NCBI RefSeq assembly: GCF_900102505.1
Contig: NZ_FMVT01000005.1
Span: 248,001 to 312,000 of the forward strand
Length of the DNA: 64,000 bases
Source of the DNA: Paracoccus tibetensis
GTDB lineage: Bacteria > Pseudomonadota > Alphaproteobacteria > Rhodobacterales > Rhodobacteraceae
Direction: 5' to 3'
Made by a program: the position numbers and the translations under genes. Shown piece after piece: positions 43,460 through 53,800 of the stretch (its first letter is position 1; each line of letters opens with the position of its first letter). Below the pieces are notes generated by a model. That model was not told where the DNA came from. It worked only from the letters and a program-made list of their open reading frames with translations, and searched no databases.

Positions 43460-46400
43460 GTGTCCGGCACCACAGACAGTTCGCATGACATCGCCGTTGT
43501 CGGCATCGGGCTGGACCTGCCCGGCGCCTCGGATGCCCGGCAGTTCTGGGACAACCTGCGCGACGGGGTCGAATCGATTCGCGACCTGACTCCGGACGAG
43601 CTGGCAGCCGCGGGCGAAAGCGCCGCGCGCAGCGGTCATCCCGACTATGTCGCACGCGCCGCCGTCCTCGATGGCTACGACCAGTTCGACGCCGAGTTCT
43701 TCGGTCTCAGCCCCAAGGACGCGGCGGTGATGGACCCCCAGCACCGCAAGTTCCTGGAAGCCTGCTGGCACGCGATCGAGGATGCGGGCCACCGGCCGGA
43801 CAATCTCGGCGCGGTCGGGGTCTGGGCAGGTTGCGGCATGGGCAGCTACTTCTCGGTCAACATCTGCTCGAACCGCGACCTCGTCGAGGAGACGGGGATG
43901 TTCCTGCTGCGCCACACCGGCAACGACAAGGACTTCCTCTCCACCCGTGCCAGCCACATCTTCGACCTGCGCGGCCCCAGCGTCTCGGTGCAGACCGCCT
44001 GCTCGACCTCGCTGGTCGCGGTGCATGCGGCCTGCCAGGCGCTGAACGCGGGCGATTGCGACGCGGCGCTGGCCGGGGGCGTCACCATCGAGCTGCCGCA
44101 GGGCCGCGGCTATCTCTACAAGGCGAACGAAATTCTCTCTCCGGACGGGCATTGCCGCGCCTTCGACCATCGCAGCGAGGGCACGGTCTTCGGCAGCGGC
44201 GCGGCGGTGGTGCTGCTGCGGCGCCTGTCGGACGCCATCGCGGACGGCGATCACATCTGGGCGGTGATCAAGGGCAGCGCGATCAACAACGACGGCTCGG
44301 GCAAGGCCGGCTACCTCGCCCCCTCGGTCGAGGGGCAGGCCGCCGCCATCGCCGAGGCGCATCTGGTCGCCGGCGTGGACGCCGCCACCATCGACTATGT
44401 CGAATGCCACGGCACCGGCACCCGGCTCGGCGACCCGATCGAGGTCGCCGCCCTGACCGAGGCCTTCGCGCTCGGCAGCGGCGGCGGGCGCACCGGCATC
44501 GGCTCGGTCAAGACGAACATCGGACACACCGACACGGCGGCGGGCACGGCGGGCCTCATCAAGGTCGCCCTGTCGCTGCATCACGGCGAGGTGCCGCCAA
44601 GCCTGAACTTCGAGGCGCCGAACCCGGTCATCGACTTCGAGGGCACGCCCTTCCATGTGATCGCCGCCCGCACCCCCCTGCCCCGGCACGCGGACCGCCC
44701 GGCGCGCGCGGCAGTGAACTCTCTCGGCGTCGGCGGCACGAACGCCCATGCCGTGCTGGAGGCCGCGCCGGTGCAGCCTGCCTCGGAGCCGTCGGACTGG
44801 CCGGTGCAGCCGCTCGTCGTCTCGGGGCGCAGCCGCGCCGCGCTTGACGCCAACGCCGCCGCGCTGGCCGCTTGGCTGCGGCAGAACCCGGACGCCAATC
44901 TCGCCGATGTCGGCTTCACCCTGCAACAGGGCCGCAAGGTCTTCGACAAGCGCCGCGTGCTGGTCGCCGCCGACGCCGCGGACGCGGCCGACCAGCTGGA
45001 GCGTGCCGATCCGCGCCGGGTCTTCAACCATGACGCCAGTCCCGCCGCGCCCAAGCTGGCCTTCCTGTTTCCGGGCGGCGGCGCGCAGTCCATCCACATG
45101 GCGCGCGGGCTCTACGAAACCGAGCCGGTCTTCCGCGACTGGATGGACCGCGGCCTCGCCGTCCTCGAGGGGCTGACGGGGCGCGATCCGCGCGCGCTGT
45201 GGCTGCCCGAGCCGGGCGAGGAGGCCGCCGCGACCGAGGCGCTGACCCGCCCCTCGGTCCAGCTGCCGCTGCTGATGATCGTCGAATACGCGCTGGCGCA
45301 GCTATGGATCAGCTGGGGCGCCGAGCCCGAGGCGCTGGCCGGACACTCGATGGGCGAGAACACCGCCGCCTGCCTTGCCGGCGTGATGGGCTTCGAAGAC
45401 TGCATCCGGCTGGTCGAGCTGCGCGGGCGCCTGTTCGACCGCGTGGCGCCGGGGGGGATGCTCAGCGTCCAGCTTCCCGCCGAGGGGCTGGAGCAGGAGA
45501 TCCGCGAGGCCGGGCTGGACCAGCTGGATCTCGGCGTGCGCAACGCGCCCAGCCTGTCGGTCGCGTCGGGGCCGCGCGCCCAGATCGAGGCGCTGCACCA
45601 GCGCCTGGCCGAGCGGGGCATCGAGTGCCAGCGCATCGCCATCGACATCGCCGCCCATTCGCGCATGCTCGACCCGATCCTGCCCGAGTTCGAGGCGTTC
45701 CTGCGTCAGATCCGCCTCAGCCCGCCGCAGATCCCGCTGCTGTCGAACCGGTCGGGCACCTGGATGACCGATGCCGAGGCGACGGACCCGGCCTACTGGA
45801 CCGCGCATCTGCGCCACCAGGTCGATTTCGCCGGCTGCATGGCCACGCTGCTGGCCGAGCCGGGGCGGCTCTGCCTCGAGGTCGGGCCGGGCCGCGCGAT
45901 GTCGGCGCTGGCGCAGGCCAACGGCGCCGTGCCGGACCGCGTCGTCAGCGCCCTGCGCCATCCCGAGCAGAAGATCGAGGATGACGCCTTCTTCCTTCTC
46001 GCCTTCGCGCGGCTCTGGGCGGCGGGCCTGCCGCTGGACTGGTCGCCCATCTGGGGCGAGGGGCGGCGGCGCGTGCCGCTGCCGGGCTATGCCTTCCAGC
46101 GCAAGCGCTACTTCATCGAGCCGGCCAGCGCCGGCAGCGTCTCGGCCTCGCCGGACGATCCGCCGCTGCGCCTGCCCGACCCCGAGGGCTGGGGTTGGCG
46201 TCCCGCGTGGCGCCTGTCGGCCCCGGATGTCGAACTGGACGCCGGGGGGCGCCCCGTCAGCGCCGCGCCCGAGCGCTGGCTGGTCCTGGCCGATGCCGGC
46301 GGGCTTGCGGATGCGACGGCCCGCCAGCTGCGGGCGGCCGGTCACGAGGTGATCGAGCTGCGGCCGGGCGACTGCTTCGCGCAGACGGGCGAGGATGCCT

Positions 46401-49400
46401 TCATCGTCGCGCCCGAGAACGGCGCCGGCGATTTCGAGCTGCTGATCGCCGCGCTCGTCGCGCAGAACCGGATGCCCTCGCGCATCGTCAGCTTCTGGCT
46501 GGTCCCGGACGCCAGCGTCGAGGGCGCGCGCGCGGGGTTCAGCCCGTTCCATCGCCATGTCGAGCAGGGCTTCAACACCGCGCTGCACCTGATCCGCGCG
46601 CTGGCGAACGAGGGCGGCGAGCGCCCGGTCGAGCTGGTTGCGGTGACCTCGGGCGCGGCATCGGTGGCGGGCGAGCCTCTGGAGGCGCCCGAGAAGGCGA
46701 TGATCCTCGGCCCGCTGGCCGTCGGCCCACGCGAGTTTCCGTGGCTGAAGGCCCGCAGCATCGACATCCCGCGCCCCCGCGGCAGCGCCGAGACCGAGGC
46801 CAGCGCCGCGCGGCTGATCGAGGACCTGATGGACCCCGCGCCGCCCGCCCGCGCCGCCTGGCGCAAGGGCCGCCGCCATGCGCGCCACATCGCCCCGGTC
46901 GAACTGCCCGCCGCCGATGCCGCCATGCCGGCCTTCGGCCCGGGCGACGTCGTCCTGATCACGGGCGGGCTTGGCGGCATCGCGCTGAGCCTGGCGCGCT
47001 GGATCGCGGTGACGCGCGGCGCCGCCGTGGCGCTGCTGACCCGCCGCCCCCTGCCCGAGGAATCGGAATGGGACGCCCGCATTGCCGCCGATCCGGGCCA
47101 CCGCCTGTCGCGCCAGCTGGCCGCGCTGCGCGAGCTGCGCGCCGCGGGCGCCCGGATCGAGCTGGTCGTGGCCGACGTGACCGATGCCGCCGCCCTCGGC
47201 CGCGCCGTGCGCGAGGTGCGGGGCAGGCTTGGCACCGTCACCGACCTGATCCACGCGGCGGGGATCGTCGCGGACGCCCCGATCCTGGCCAAGTCCAGCG
47301 CCCAGATCGAGGACGTGCTGGCGCCCAAGGTCCACGGGCTGCGCAACCTGGAGCTGGCCTTCAAGGACGCGCCGCTGCGGCGGACGGTGCTCTTCTCCTC
47401 GACCTCGACCGAGATCGGGGCGGCGGGGCAGGTCGATTACGTCGCCGCGAACGAATACCTGAACGCGGTCGCGGCGGCGGGCATCGCGGCCTTCGGGCGC
47501 GTGACCTCGGTCAACTGGGGGGTCTGGGCCGAGATCGGCATGGCCGCCGACGCGCTCTCGGGCCGGCGCGACGCGCCCGCGCCCGTTCCGGTGCCGCAAC
47601 CCCTGCTGACCGCGCGGGTCGAGGAGGACGGCCGGTCGCGCTTCGTCGGCACGCTGGCCGCGAGCGACTGGATCATCGCCGAGCACCGCACCCGCGACGG
47701 CGTGGCGCTGCTGCCCGGCACCGGCACGATCGAGCTGGCCGCCGAGGCGCTGGAGGCTGCGGGCCGCAGCCTGCCCTTCACGCTGCGCGACCTGACCTTC
47801 CTCGATCCGCTGATCGTCGAGCCGGGGAGCAGCCGCGACTTCCGCGTCACCCTCAGCCCCGGCGAGGATGCCACCGCCTTCACGCTGGAGGCCGACTTCG
47901 GCGAGGGCCCCGTGCCCGTTGCCGAGGGCCGCGTCACCTCGGCCGACCGTGCCGCGGCCCCGCTGGACATCGCCGTCCTGCGCGCCGGGATGCAGGTGGA
48001 CCGCGCGCCGACGGGGCATGGCCTCGAATCGGCGCAGGAGGCGCAGATGGCCTTCGGGCCGCGCTGGCGCGTGCTGCGCGCGACCTGGCTGGACCGGCAG
48101 GGCACTGTCCCCTCGGGCCTGGCTGAGCTGGCCCTGCCCGAGAACGTCCGGGGCGACCTGGACGCCGGCTTCATCCTGCACCCGGCGCTGATGGACATCG
48201 CGACCGGGTGGGCGATGGCGCTGATCCGCGACTATGACCGCAGCCAGCTGTGGGTGCCGCTGTCTTACCGCGCGCTGACGGTCCATGCGCCGCTGCCGGC
48301 GCGGATCGTCAGCCATGTGCGGCTGGTGGGCGATCAGGGCGGCTATGCCAGCTTCGACGTGACGCTGGCCGCGCCCGACGGCACCATCCTGGCCGAGGTC
48401 GAGGGGCTGACCATCCGCCGCCTGACCACTGCCCCCTCGGCGCAGCTTGCGCCGCGCGGTCCGGGCAAGGCCGCGGCGCGCCGCGATGGCGAAAGCCGGC
48501 TGGCGCAGACCGTCGCGCAGGGCATCCCGCCCGACCTGGGGCCCGAGCTTCTGGAACGCGCGCTTCAGTCCGGGCGGCCGCAGCTGGTCGTCTCCAGCCT
48601 CGATCTGCCCGACCTGATCGCGCGCGAGACCCGCGCCAGCCGCGCCAAGGAGCCGGGGGCGGGCCAGCGCTTCGAGCGCCCCGATCTCGAGAGCGACTTC
48701 GTCGAGCCGGCCAACGACCTCGAGCGCAGCCTCGCCGGCTTCTTCCGCGACCTTCTGGGCGTCGAGCAGGTGGGCACGGCGGACGGGTTCTTCGATCTGG
48801 GGGGTCATTCGCTGATCGCCGTCCGGCTGTTCGCGATGATCCGCAAGGCCTATGGGCTGGAGCTGCCGCTGGCGACCCTGTTCGAGGCGCCGAACGTCGC
48901 TGCCCTCGCCGCGCTGATCGAAGCGCGGATCGGGCCGCAGGCCGGTGCGACGGCGGCGGCGCCTGCCAGCAGCGGCAAGGCGGCGGTCCCGGCGGCGCAG
49001 GGCGCGGGCTTCACGCATCTGGTGCCGATGAGCCAGGGCGCGGCCGGGGGCGGGCGTCCGCTCTTCATCGTGGCCGGCATGTTCGGCAACGTGCTGAACC
49101 TGCGGTCGCTGGCGCAGCGGCTGTCGGACGACCGGCCGGTCTGGGGGCTTCAGGCGCGCGGCCTCTTTGGAGACGCGCCCCCGCACGAGACCTTGGCCGA
49201 GGCGGCCGCCAGCTGCATCGCCGAGATGCGGCAGGTCCAGCCCGAGGGGCCGTATCTCGTCGCGGGTTTCTCGGGCGGCGGGCTGACCGCGCTGGAGATC
49301 GCGCGCCAGCTCGAGGAGGCGGGCGCCGCTGTCGCGCAGCTGGTGATGCTGGACACGCCCGTGCCGATGCGGCCGGTGCTGACGCGCAAGGATCGCCTCA

Positions 49401-49858
49401 TGATCCGCGCCGCAGAGATCCGGGCCGAAGGGCCGGGCTTCTTCCCGCGCTGGCTGCGCGACAAGATCGCCTATCGGCGCCTGCGCCGCGGCGGCGCGGC
49501 CGAGGCGGGGGCTGGCAGCTTCCACAACGCCGCGATACATGCCGCCTTCGTCGGCGCGCTGCCGCGCTACCAGATGAAGGTCTGGGACGGGCCGGTGACG
49601 CTGTACCGCCCGCGGCTCGACCGGCGCTTCAAGGTGTCGGGCGGGCAGTATGTCAGCGGCGCGCGCGAGTATGTTTACGAGGACAACCTGTGGTCGCCCT
49701 GGCTGCCGCAGCTTCAAGTGGCCGAAGTGCCGGGAGATCACGATTCGATGGTGCTGGAACCTTGTGTCCGCGTGCTCGCGGCCAGAATGCGCGAAACCCT
49801 GTCTGCGGCGGACGGGCATCACGCCGCCGCCGCCGCCCTGCCGAGGGCGGCCGAATGA
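43460..49858 (+). CDS. type I polyketide synthase, KS-AT-KR-DH-ACP-TE
   Basis: A 2132-residue single-module PKS starting at GTG 43460 (AGGAGG seven bases upstream). KS (about 8-430): Cys181 in TACSTSL, ECHGTGTRLGDP, NIGHTDTAAG. AT (about 530-850): Ser630 in GHSMGE; the selectivity motif reads IAAHS, neither the usual malonyl nor methylmalonyl form. KR (about 1160-1350): ITGGLGGIA and Tyr1327 in DYVAANEY. A DH hot-dog domain follows the KR (about 1380-1660): His1409 in EHRTRDGVALLP and Asp1579 in LHPALMD. ACP Ser1784 in LGGHSL. TE (about 1855-2120): Ser1938 in GFSGGG, His2094 in PGDHDSM. No ER or methyltransferase. One cycle would give an unsaturated or hydroxy acyl extension released by its own TE. 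The stop overlaps the next gene by four bases. Confidence 0.93.
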   Translation: MSGTTDSSHDIAVVGIGLDLPGASDARQFWDNLRDGVESIRDLTPDELAAAGESAARSGHPDYVARAAVLDGYDQFDAEFFGLSPKDAAVMDPQHRKFLEACWHAIEDAGHRPDNLGAVGVWAGCGMGSYFSVNICSNRDLVEETGMFLLRHTGNDKDFLSTRASHIFDLRGPSVSVQTACSTSLVAVHAACQALNAGDCDAALAGGVTIELPQGRGYLYKANEILSPDGHCRAFDHRSEGTVFGSGAAVVLLRRLSDAIADGDHIWAVIKGSAINNDGSGKAGYLAPSVEGQAAAIAEAHLVAGVDAATIDYVECHGTGTRLGDPIEVAALTEAFALGSGGGRTGIGSVKTNIGHTDTAAGTAGLIKVALSLHHGEVPPSLNFEAPNPVIDFEGTPFHVIAARTPLPRHADRPARAAVNSLGVGGTNAHAVLEAAPVQPASEPSDWPVQPLVVSGRSRAALDANAAALAAWLRQNPDANLADVGFTLQQGRKVFDKRRVLVAADAADAADQLERADPRRVFNHDASPAAPKLAFLFPGGGAQSIHMARGLYETEPVFRDWMDRGLAVLEGLTGRDPRALWLPEPGEEAAATEALTRPSVQLPLLMIVEYALAQLWISWGAEPEALAGHSMGENTAACLAGVMGFEDCIRLVELRGRLFDRVAPGGMLSVQLPAEGLEQEIREAGLDQLDLGVRNAPSLSVASGPRAQIEALHQRLAERGIECQRIAIDIAAHSRMLDPILPEFEAFLRQIRLSPPQIPLLSNRSGTWMTDAEATDPAYWTAHLRHQVDFAGCMATLLAEPGRLCLEVGPGRAMSALAQANGAVPDRVVSALRHPEQKIEDDAFFLLAFARLWAAGLPLDWSPIWGEGRRRVPLPGYAFQRKRYFIEPASAGSVSASPDDPPLRLPDPEGWGWRPAWRLSAPDVELDAGGRPVSAAPERWLVLADAGGLADATARQLRAAGHEVIELRPGDCFAQTGEDAFIVAPENGAGDFELLIAALVAQNRMPSRIVSFWLVPDASVEGARAGFSPFHRHVEQGFNTALHLIRALANEGGERPVELVAVTSGAASVAGEPLEAPEKAMILGPLAVGPREFPWLKARSIDIPRPRGSAETEASAARLIEDLMDPAPPARAAWRKGRRHARHIAPVELPAADAAMPAFGPGDVVLITGGLGGIALSLARWIAVTRGAAVALLTRRPLPEESEWDARIAADPGHRLSRQLAALRELRAAGARIELVVADVTDAAALGRAVREVRGRLGTVTDLIHAAGIVADAPILAKSSAQIEDVLAPKVHGLRNLELAFKDAPLRRTVLFSSTSTEIGAAGQVDYVAANEYLNAVAAAGIAAFGRVTSVNWGVWAEIGMAADALSGRRDAPAPVPVPQPLLTARVEEDGRSRFVGTLAASDWIIAEHRTRDGVALLPGTGTIELAAEALEAAGRSLPFTLRDLTFLDPLIVEPGSSRDFRVTLSPGEDATAFTLEADFGEGPVPVAEGRVTSADRAAAPLDIAVLRAGMQVDRAPTGHGLESAQEAQMAFGPRWRVLRATWLDRQGTVPSGLAELALPENVRGDLDAGFILHPALMDIATGWAMALIRDYDRSQLWVPLSYRALTVHAPLPARIVSHVRLVGDQGGYASFDVTLAAPDGTILAEVEGLTIRRLTTAPSAQLAPRGPGKAAARRDGESRLAQTVAQGIPPDLGPELLERALQSGRPQLVVSSLDLPDLIARETRASRAKEPGAGQRFERPDLESDFVEPANDLERSLAGFFRDLLGVEQVGTADGFFDLGGHSLIAVRLFAMIRKAYGLELPLATLFEAPNVAALAALIEARIGPQAGATAAAPASSGKAAVPAAQGAGFTHLVPMSQGAAGGGRPLFIVAGMFGNVLNLRSLAQRLSDDRPVWGLQARGLFGDAPPHETLAEAAASCIAEMRQVQPEGPYLVAGFSGGGLTALEIARQLEEAGAAVAQLVMLDTPVPMRPVLTRKDRLMIRAAEIRAEGPGFFPRWLRDKIAYRRLRRGGAAEAGAGSFHNAAIHAAFVGALPRYQMKVWDGPVTLYRPRLDRRFKVSGGQYVSGAREYVYEDNLWSPWLPQLQVAEVPGDHDSMVLEPCVRVLAARMRETLSAADGHHAAAAALPRAAE

Positions 49859-50844
49859 CGGGCGGCGCGGTCCATGTCGTCATCCTGAACTGGCGCAGCG
49901 CCGAGATGACGCTGAAGTCGGCCGAGGCGGCGCTGGCGGCGCTGCAGGGCCTGCTCGGCACCGTCTCGCTGATCGACAACGACAGCGGCGACGGCAGCTA
50001 TGAGACGATGCAGGCCCATGCCGAAAGCCATGGCTGGCTGGAGGGCGGGCGCCTCAAGGTGCTGCAATCGGGCTGGAACGGCGGCTTCGGCGCCGGCAAC
50101 AACGCCGCCATCGCCGCACGCCTGGCCGAGCCGGTGGACTACGTGCTGGTCCTGAACTCGGACGCCTTCGCCGCCCGCGACATGATCCGCAAGATGCGCG
50201 ACTACATGGACGCGAATCCGCATGTCGGCCTTCTGGGCTGCAGCGTGACGGGCGAGGACGGCCACCACCACAACACCCATTTCCGCTTCCCCACCATCGC
50301 GGGCGAGCTGGAGGATACTGCACGGACCGGCCCGATCACCAAGCTCCTGTCGGGCAGCGTCATCACCATGCCCAAGCCCGAGCGGGCGCAGGCGGTGGAC
50401 TGGGTGGTCGGCGCCTCGCTGATGATCCGCTTCGACGTGCTCAAGGCGATCGGCGGCTTCGACGAGTCCTATTTCCTCTACTACGAGGAAACCGACCTCT
50501 GCCTGCGGGCGGCGCGGGCGGGATGGCCGACGCATTACCTGCCCGACGCGCGGATCGTGCATATCGGCTCGGTCAGCACGGGCATGAAGGAATGGTCGCT
50601 GCCGCCGGATTACTGGTTCGCCTCGCGCGAGCATTACTACCGCACGAATCACGGCCGGCTCTATGCGCTCGGCGCGGCGGCGGCGCATATCGCCGGGCTC
50701 GGCATCCGGCGGCTGCGCTCGCTTTTCGGCCGGCCCGATCCCGAGTTTCCCCGCGGTCAGGCGCGCGCGGTGCTGCGCCACGCCCTGACCCCCGCACGGC
50801 CCAGAAAGATCTTCCGACCGGAGACGCATCGTGAACAGGCTTGA
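49855..50844 (+). CDS. glycosyltransferase family 2 (rhamnosyltransferase-like)
   Basis: A 329-residue GT-A enzyme: VHVVILNWRSAEMTLKSAEA at the N-terminus, SLIDNDSGDGS (about 40-50), metal motif VLNSDAFAARDM (about 98-109), and GASLMIRFDVLKAIGGFDE plus YYEETDLCLRA in the acceptor half, the standard WcaA/rhamnosyltransferase pattern. The ATG overlaps the PKS stop by four bases, and the gene overlaps the start of the next NRPS by 14 bases. A sugar-transfer gene locked by translational coupling between two megasynthase genes is strong evidence that glycan and peptide/polyketide steps are one pathway. Confidence 0.92.
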   Translation: MTGGAVHVVILNWRSAEMTLKSAEAALAALQGLLGTVSLIDNDSGDGSYETMQAHAESHGWLEGGRLKVLQSGWNGGFGAGNNAAIAARLAEPVDYVLVLNSDAFAARDMIRKMRDYMDANPHVGLLGCSVTGEDGHHHNTHFRFPTIAGELEDTARTGPITKLLSGSVITMPKPERAQAVDWVVGASLMIRFDVLKAIGGFDESYFLYYEETDLCLRAARAGWPTHYLPDARIVHIGSVSTGMKEWSLPPDYWFASREHYYRTNHGRLYALGAAAAHIAGLGIRRLRSLFGRPDPEFPRGQARAVLRHALTPARPRKIFRPETHREQA

Positions 50845-53800
50845 ATTCGCGCTGATCGGCAACGCCTCGCTGGCGCTGGAAGCGGCCCGCATCATCGTCG
50901 GGCGCGGCCACAGCCTGACCTCCTTCACGGTCCGCGACCCCGCCCTGGCCGCGGCCGCGCGGGCGCAGGGCCTGCCCGTGGGCGAGCCGGCGGCCTGCGA
51001 CTACCTGCTGTCGGTGGCGAACCTGCATCTGGTGCCGGACGCGGTGCTGGCGCTTGCCTGGCGCGGCGCGGTGAACTTCCACGACGGCCCCCTGCCCGAG
51101 CGGGCGGGCCTCAACGCGCCGGTCTGGGCGCTGCTGGACGGCGCGGCCGAGCACGCGATCACCTGGCACCGCATCGCGGGCGGGGTGGACGAGGGTCCGG
51201 TCCTGCTGCGCGTGCCGGTGCCGGTGGCGGCGGACGACACCGCGCTGACGCTGAACGCCCGCTGCTGGGAGGCCGCGCAGCGCAGCCTGCCCGACCTGAT
51301 CGAGATGCTTGAGCAGGGCCGCGACGCCGGCCAGCCGCAGCCTCACGCCCCGCTGCGCCAGCACATGCGCGCCGACCGCCCCGCCGCCGCCGGCATGCTG
51401 GACCTGACCCGCGACGCCGAAAGCCAGGCGCGGCTGGTGCGCGCGCTGGATCACGGCCCCTACTGGAACCCCATGCTGCGCCCGCGCCTGCTGACCCCTG
51501 CCGGCAAGGTGCTGCTGGTGGGCATGGCCGAGCCCGCGGCCCGTCCCGCCGGGGCGGAAGGCGCCGCGCCCGGCACCGTGCTGGAGGCCGGCGAGGACCG
51601 GCTGCTGATCGCCTGCGCCGGCGGCGCTCTGGAACTGGGCGGCTTGACCGGCCAAGACGGCCAGCCCTGCCCGCATGGCCTGACCGCCGGCGACGTGATC
51701 CCGGCGCCGCCGCGCGAGCCTGCGCTGGACGAGACCATCCGCCGCGCCGGCAAGGACGAGACGCACTGGCGCGCCCGCCTCGCCCGGCTGGCGCCGCTGG
51801 TGATCCCCGAGGCCGCGGCGCCCAAGGCCGCGTCCGACTGGACGCGCGCCCGGATCGTCCTGCCGCGCCCGCAGGCGCCGGGGCAGATCCTGGCCGCGGT
51901 GACCGGCGCCCTTGCCCGGATGACCGGGTCCGGCGCCTTCGACATCGCCCTTTCCCCGCCGCTGCCTGCCGTCGCCCGCCCGCACCTGCTGGGCTTCCAG
52001 CCCCTCTCGGTCGAGACCGAGGGCGAGACGCTGGCCGCCTTGGCCGAGACGCTGGCGCGCGATCTGGCCGCCGCCGCCGCGCGGGGGCCGATCATGGCCG
52101 ACCTCGTGGCGCGCGCGCCCGAACTGTCGCGGCCGGGCGTGCCCGGCCTCGCGCTGGCCGCCGATCCGGCCGACGCCCCCGCAGGCGCCGCGCTCTGCCT
52201 GTCGCTGCCCGAGACGCCCGAGGCCGAGGTGGCGCTGTGGTGGGACCGCGCGCGCCTTCCGGAAGGCGCCGTCACCGCGCTGACCCGCATCGCCGAGGCG
52301 CTCGCCGCCGCCGATCCCGCCCTGCCGCTGGCCGAGGCGCCGACGCTTGCGGACGGCCAGAACCCGCGCGTCGCCCGGAACGACGAGGGGCCCGGCGAGG
52401 GCGCCCCCGCGACCATCCACGAGGCCTTCGCCGCCGCAGCCGCCGCCCGCCCCGATGCGACGGCCCTGGTCTTCCGCGACGAGAGCCTCAGCTACGCCCA
52501 GCTCGACGCGCGGGCGGGACGGCTGGCGCGGCAGCTTGCCGCGATGGGCGTCGGCCCCGGCGATTCGGTCGGCCTCTTTGCCCGGCGCGGGCTGGGGCTG
52601 GTCATCGGCGCGCTGGCGATCCTCAAGGCCGGGGGCGCCTATGTGCCGCTGGACCCGGACTACCCGGCTGAGCGGCTGGCCCATTACGTCAGCGACAGCG
52701 GCGCGCAGGTGGTGCTGGCCGATCCGGCCATCGCCGCCCGCCTGCCCGCGCATGGCGCGCGGCTGCTGATGCTGGACGCCGCCGGACCCGAGGCCGAGCC
52801 GCGTGCCGCCTCCGGCAGCGACCTGGCCTATCTCATCTACACCTCCGGCTCGACGGGCACGCCCAAGGGCGTCATGGTCGAGCATCGCAACGTCATCAAC
52901 TTCTTCGCCGGCATGGACCGCTCGCTCGCCAGCCCCGAGCCGCAGACCTGGCTGGCGGTCACCAGCCTCTCCTTCGACATCTCGGTGCTGGAGATCTTCT
53001 GGACGCTCACGCGCGGCTGGAAGGTCGTCATCGCCGGCGATCTTCTCGCCAGCGACGAGGCCGAAGCCGCCGCAGGCCCGGCCCGTCGGCAGGGCACGCA
53101 GATGTCGCTCTACTACTGGGGCAATGACGACGGCGCCGGGCCGCGGAAATACGAGATGCTGCTGGAGGGCGCGAAACTTGCCGCGCGCCACGGCTTCGCC
53201 GCAGTCTGGACGCCCGAGCGGCACTTCCACGCCTTCGGCGGCCCCTATCCCAACCCCTCGGTCACCGGCGCCGCCGTGGCGGCCGTCGCGCCCGGCATCG
53301 GGGTGCGCGCGGGCTCCTGCGTCGCGCCGCTGCACCACCCGGCCCGCATCGCCGAGGAATGGGCGGTGATCGACAACCTCACCAATGGCCGGGCCGGCAT
53401 CGCCTTCGCCTCGGGCTGGCAGCCCGACGACTTCGTGCTGCGCCCGGGGAACACGCCGCCCGCCAACAAGCCGGCGATGCTGGACGCGATCGACCAGGTG
53501 CGCCGGCTCTGGAAGGGCGAGGCGGTGGGCTTTCCGCGCGGCGACGGCTCGATCCACAAGGTCGTCACGCAGCCGCGCCCGGTCTCGGCCGAGCTGCCGG
53601 TCTGGGTCACGACCGCCGGCAACCCGCAGACCTGGCGCGAGGCCGGCAAGCTGGGCGCGAACGTGCTGACCCACCTGCTGGGCCAGAGCATCGACGACAT
53701 CAAGGCGCGCATCCCCGACTATCACGCCGCGCTGCGCGAGGCGGGCCATGACCCGGCCCACTTCACCGTCACGCTGATGCTGCACAGCTACCTGGCCGAC

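Noticed and set aside
45302..49822. A long open frame on the minus strand opposite the PKS
   Set aside because: Same effect of base composition; no domain can be read and the plus-strand PKS motifs are intact.
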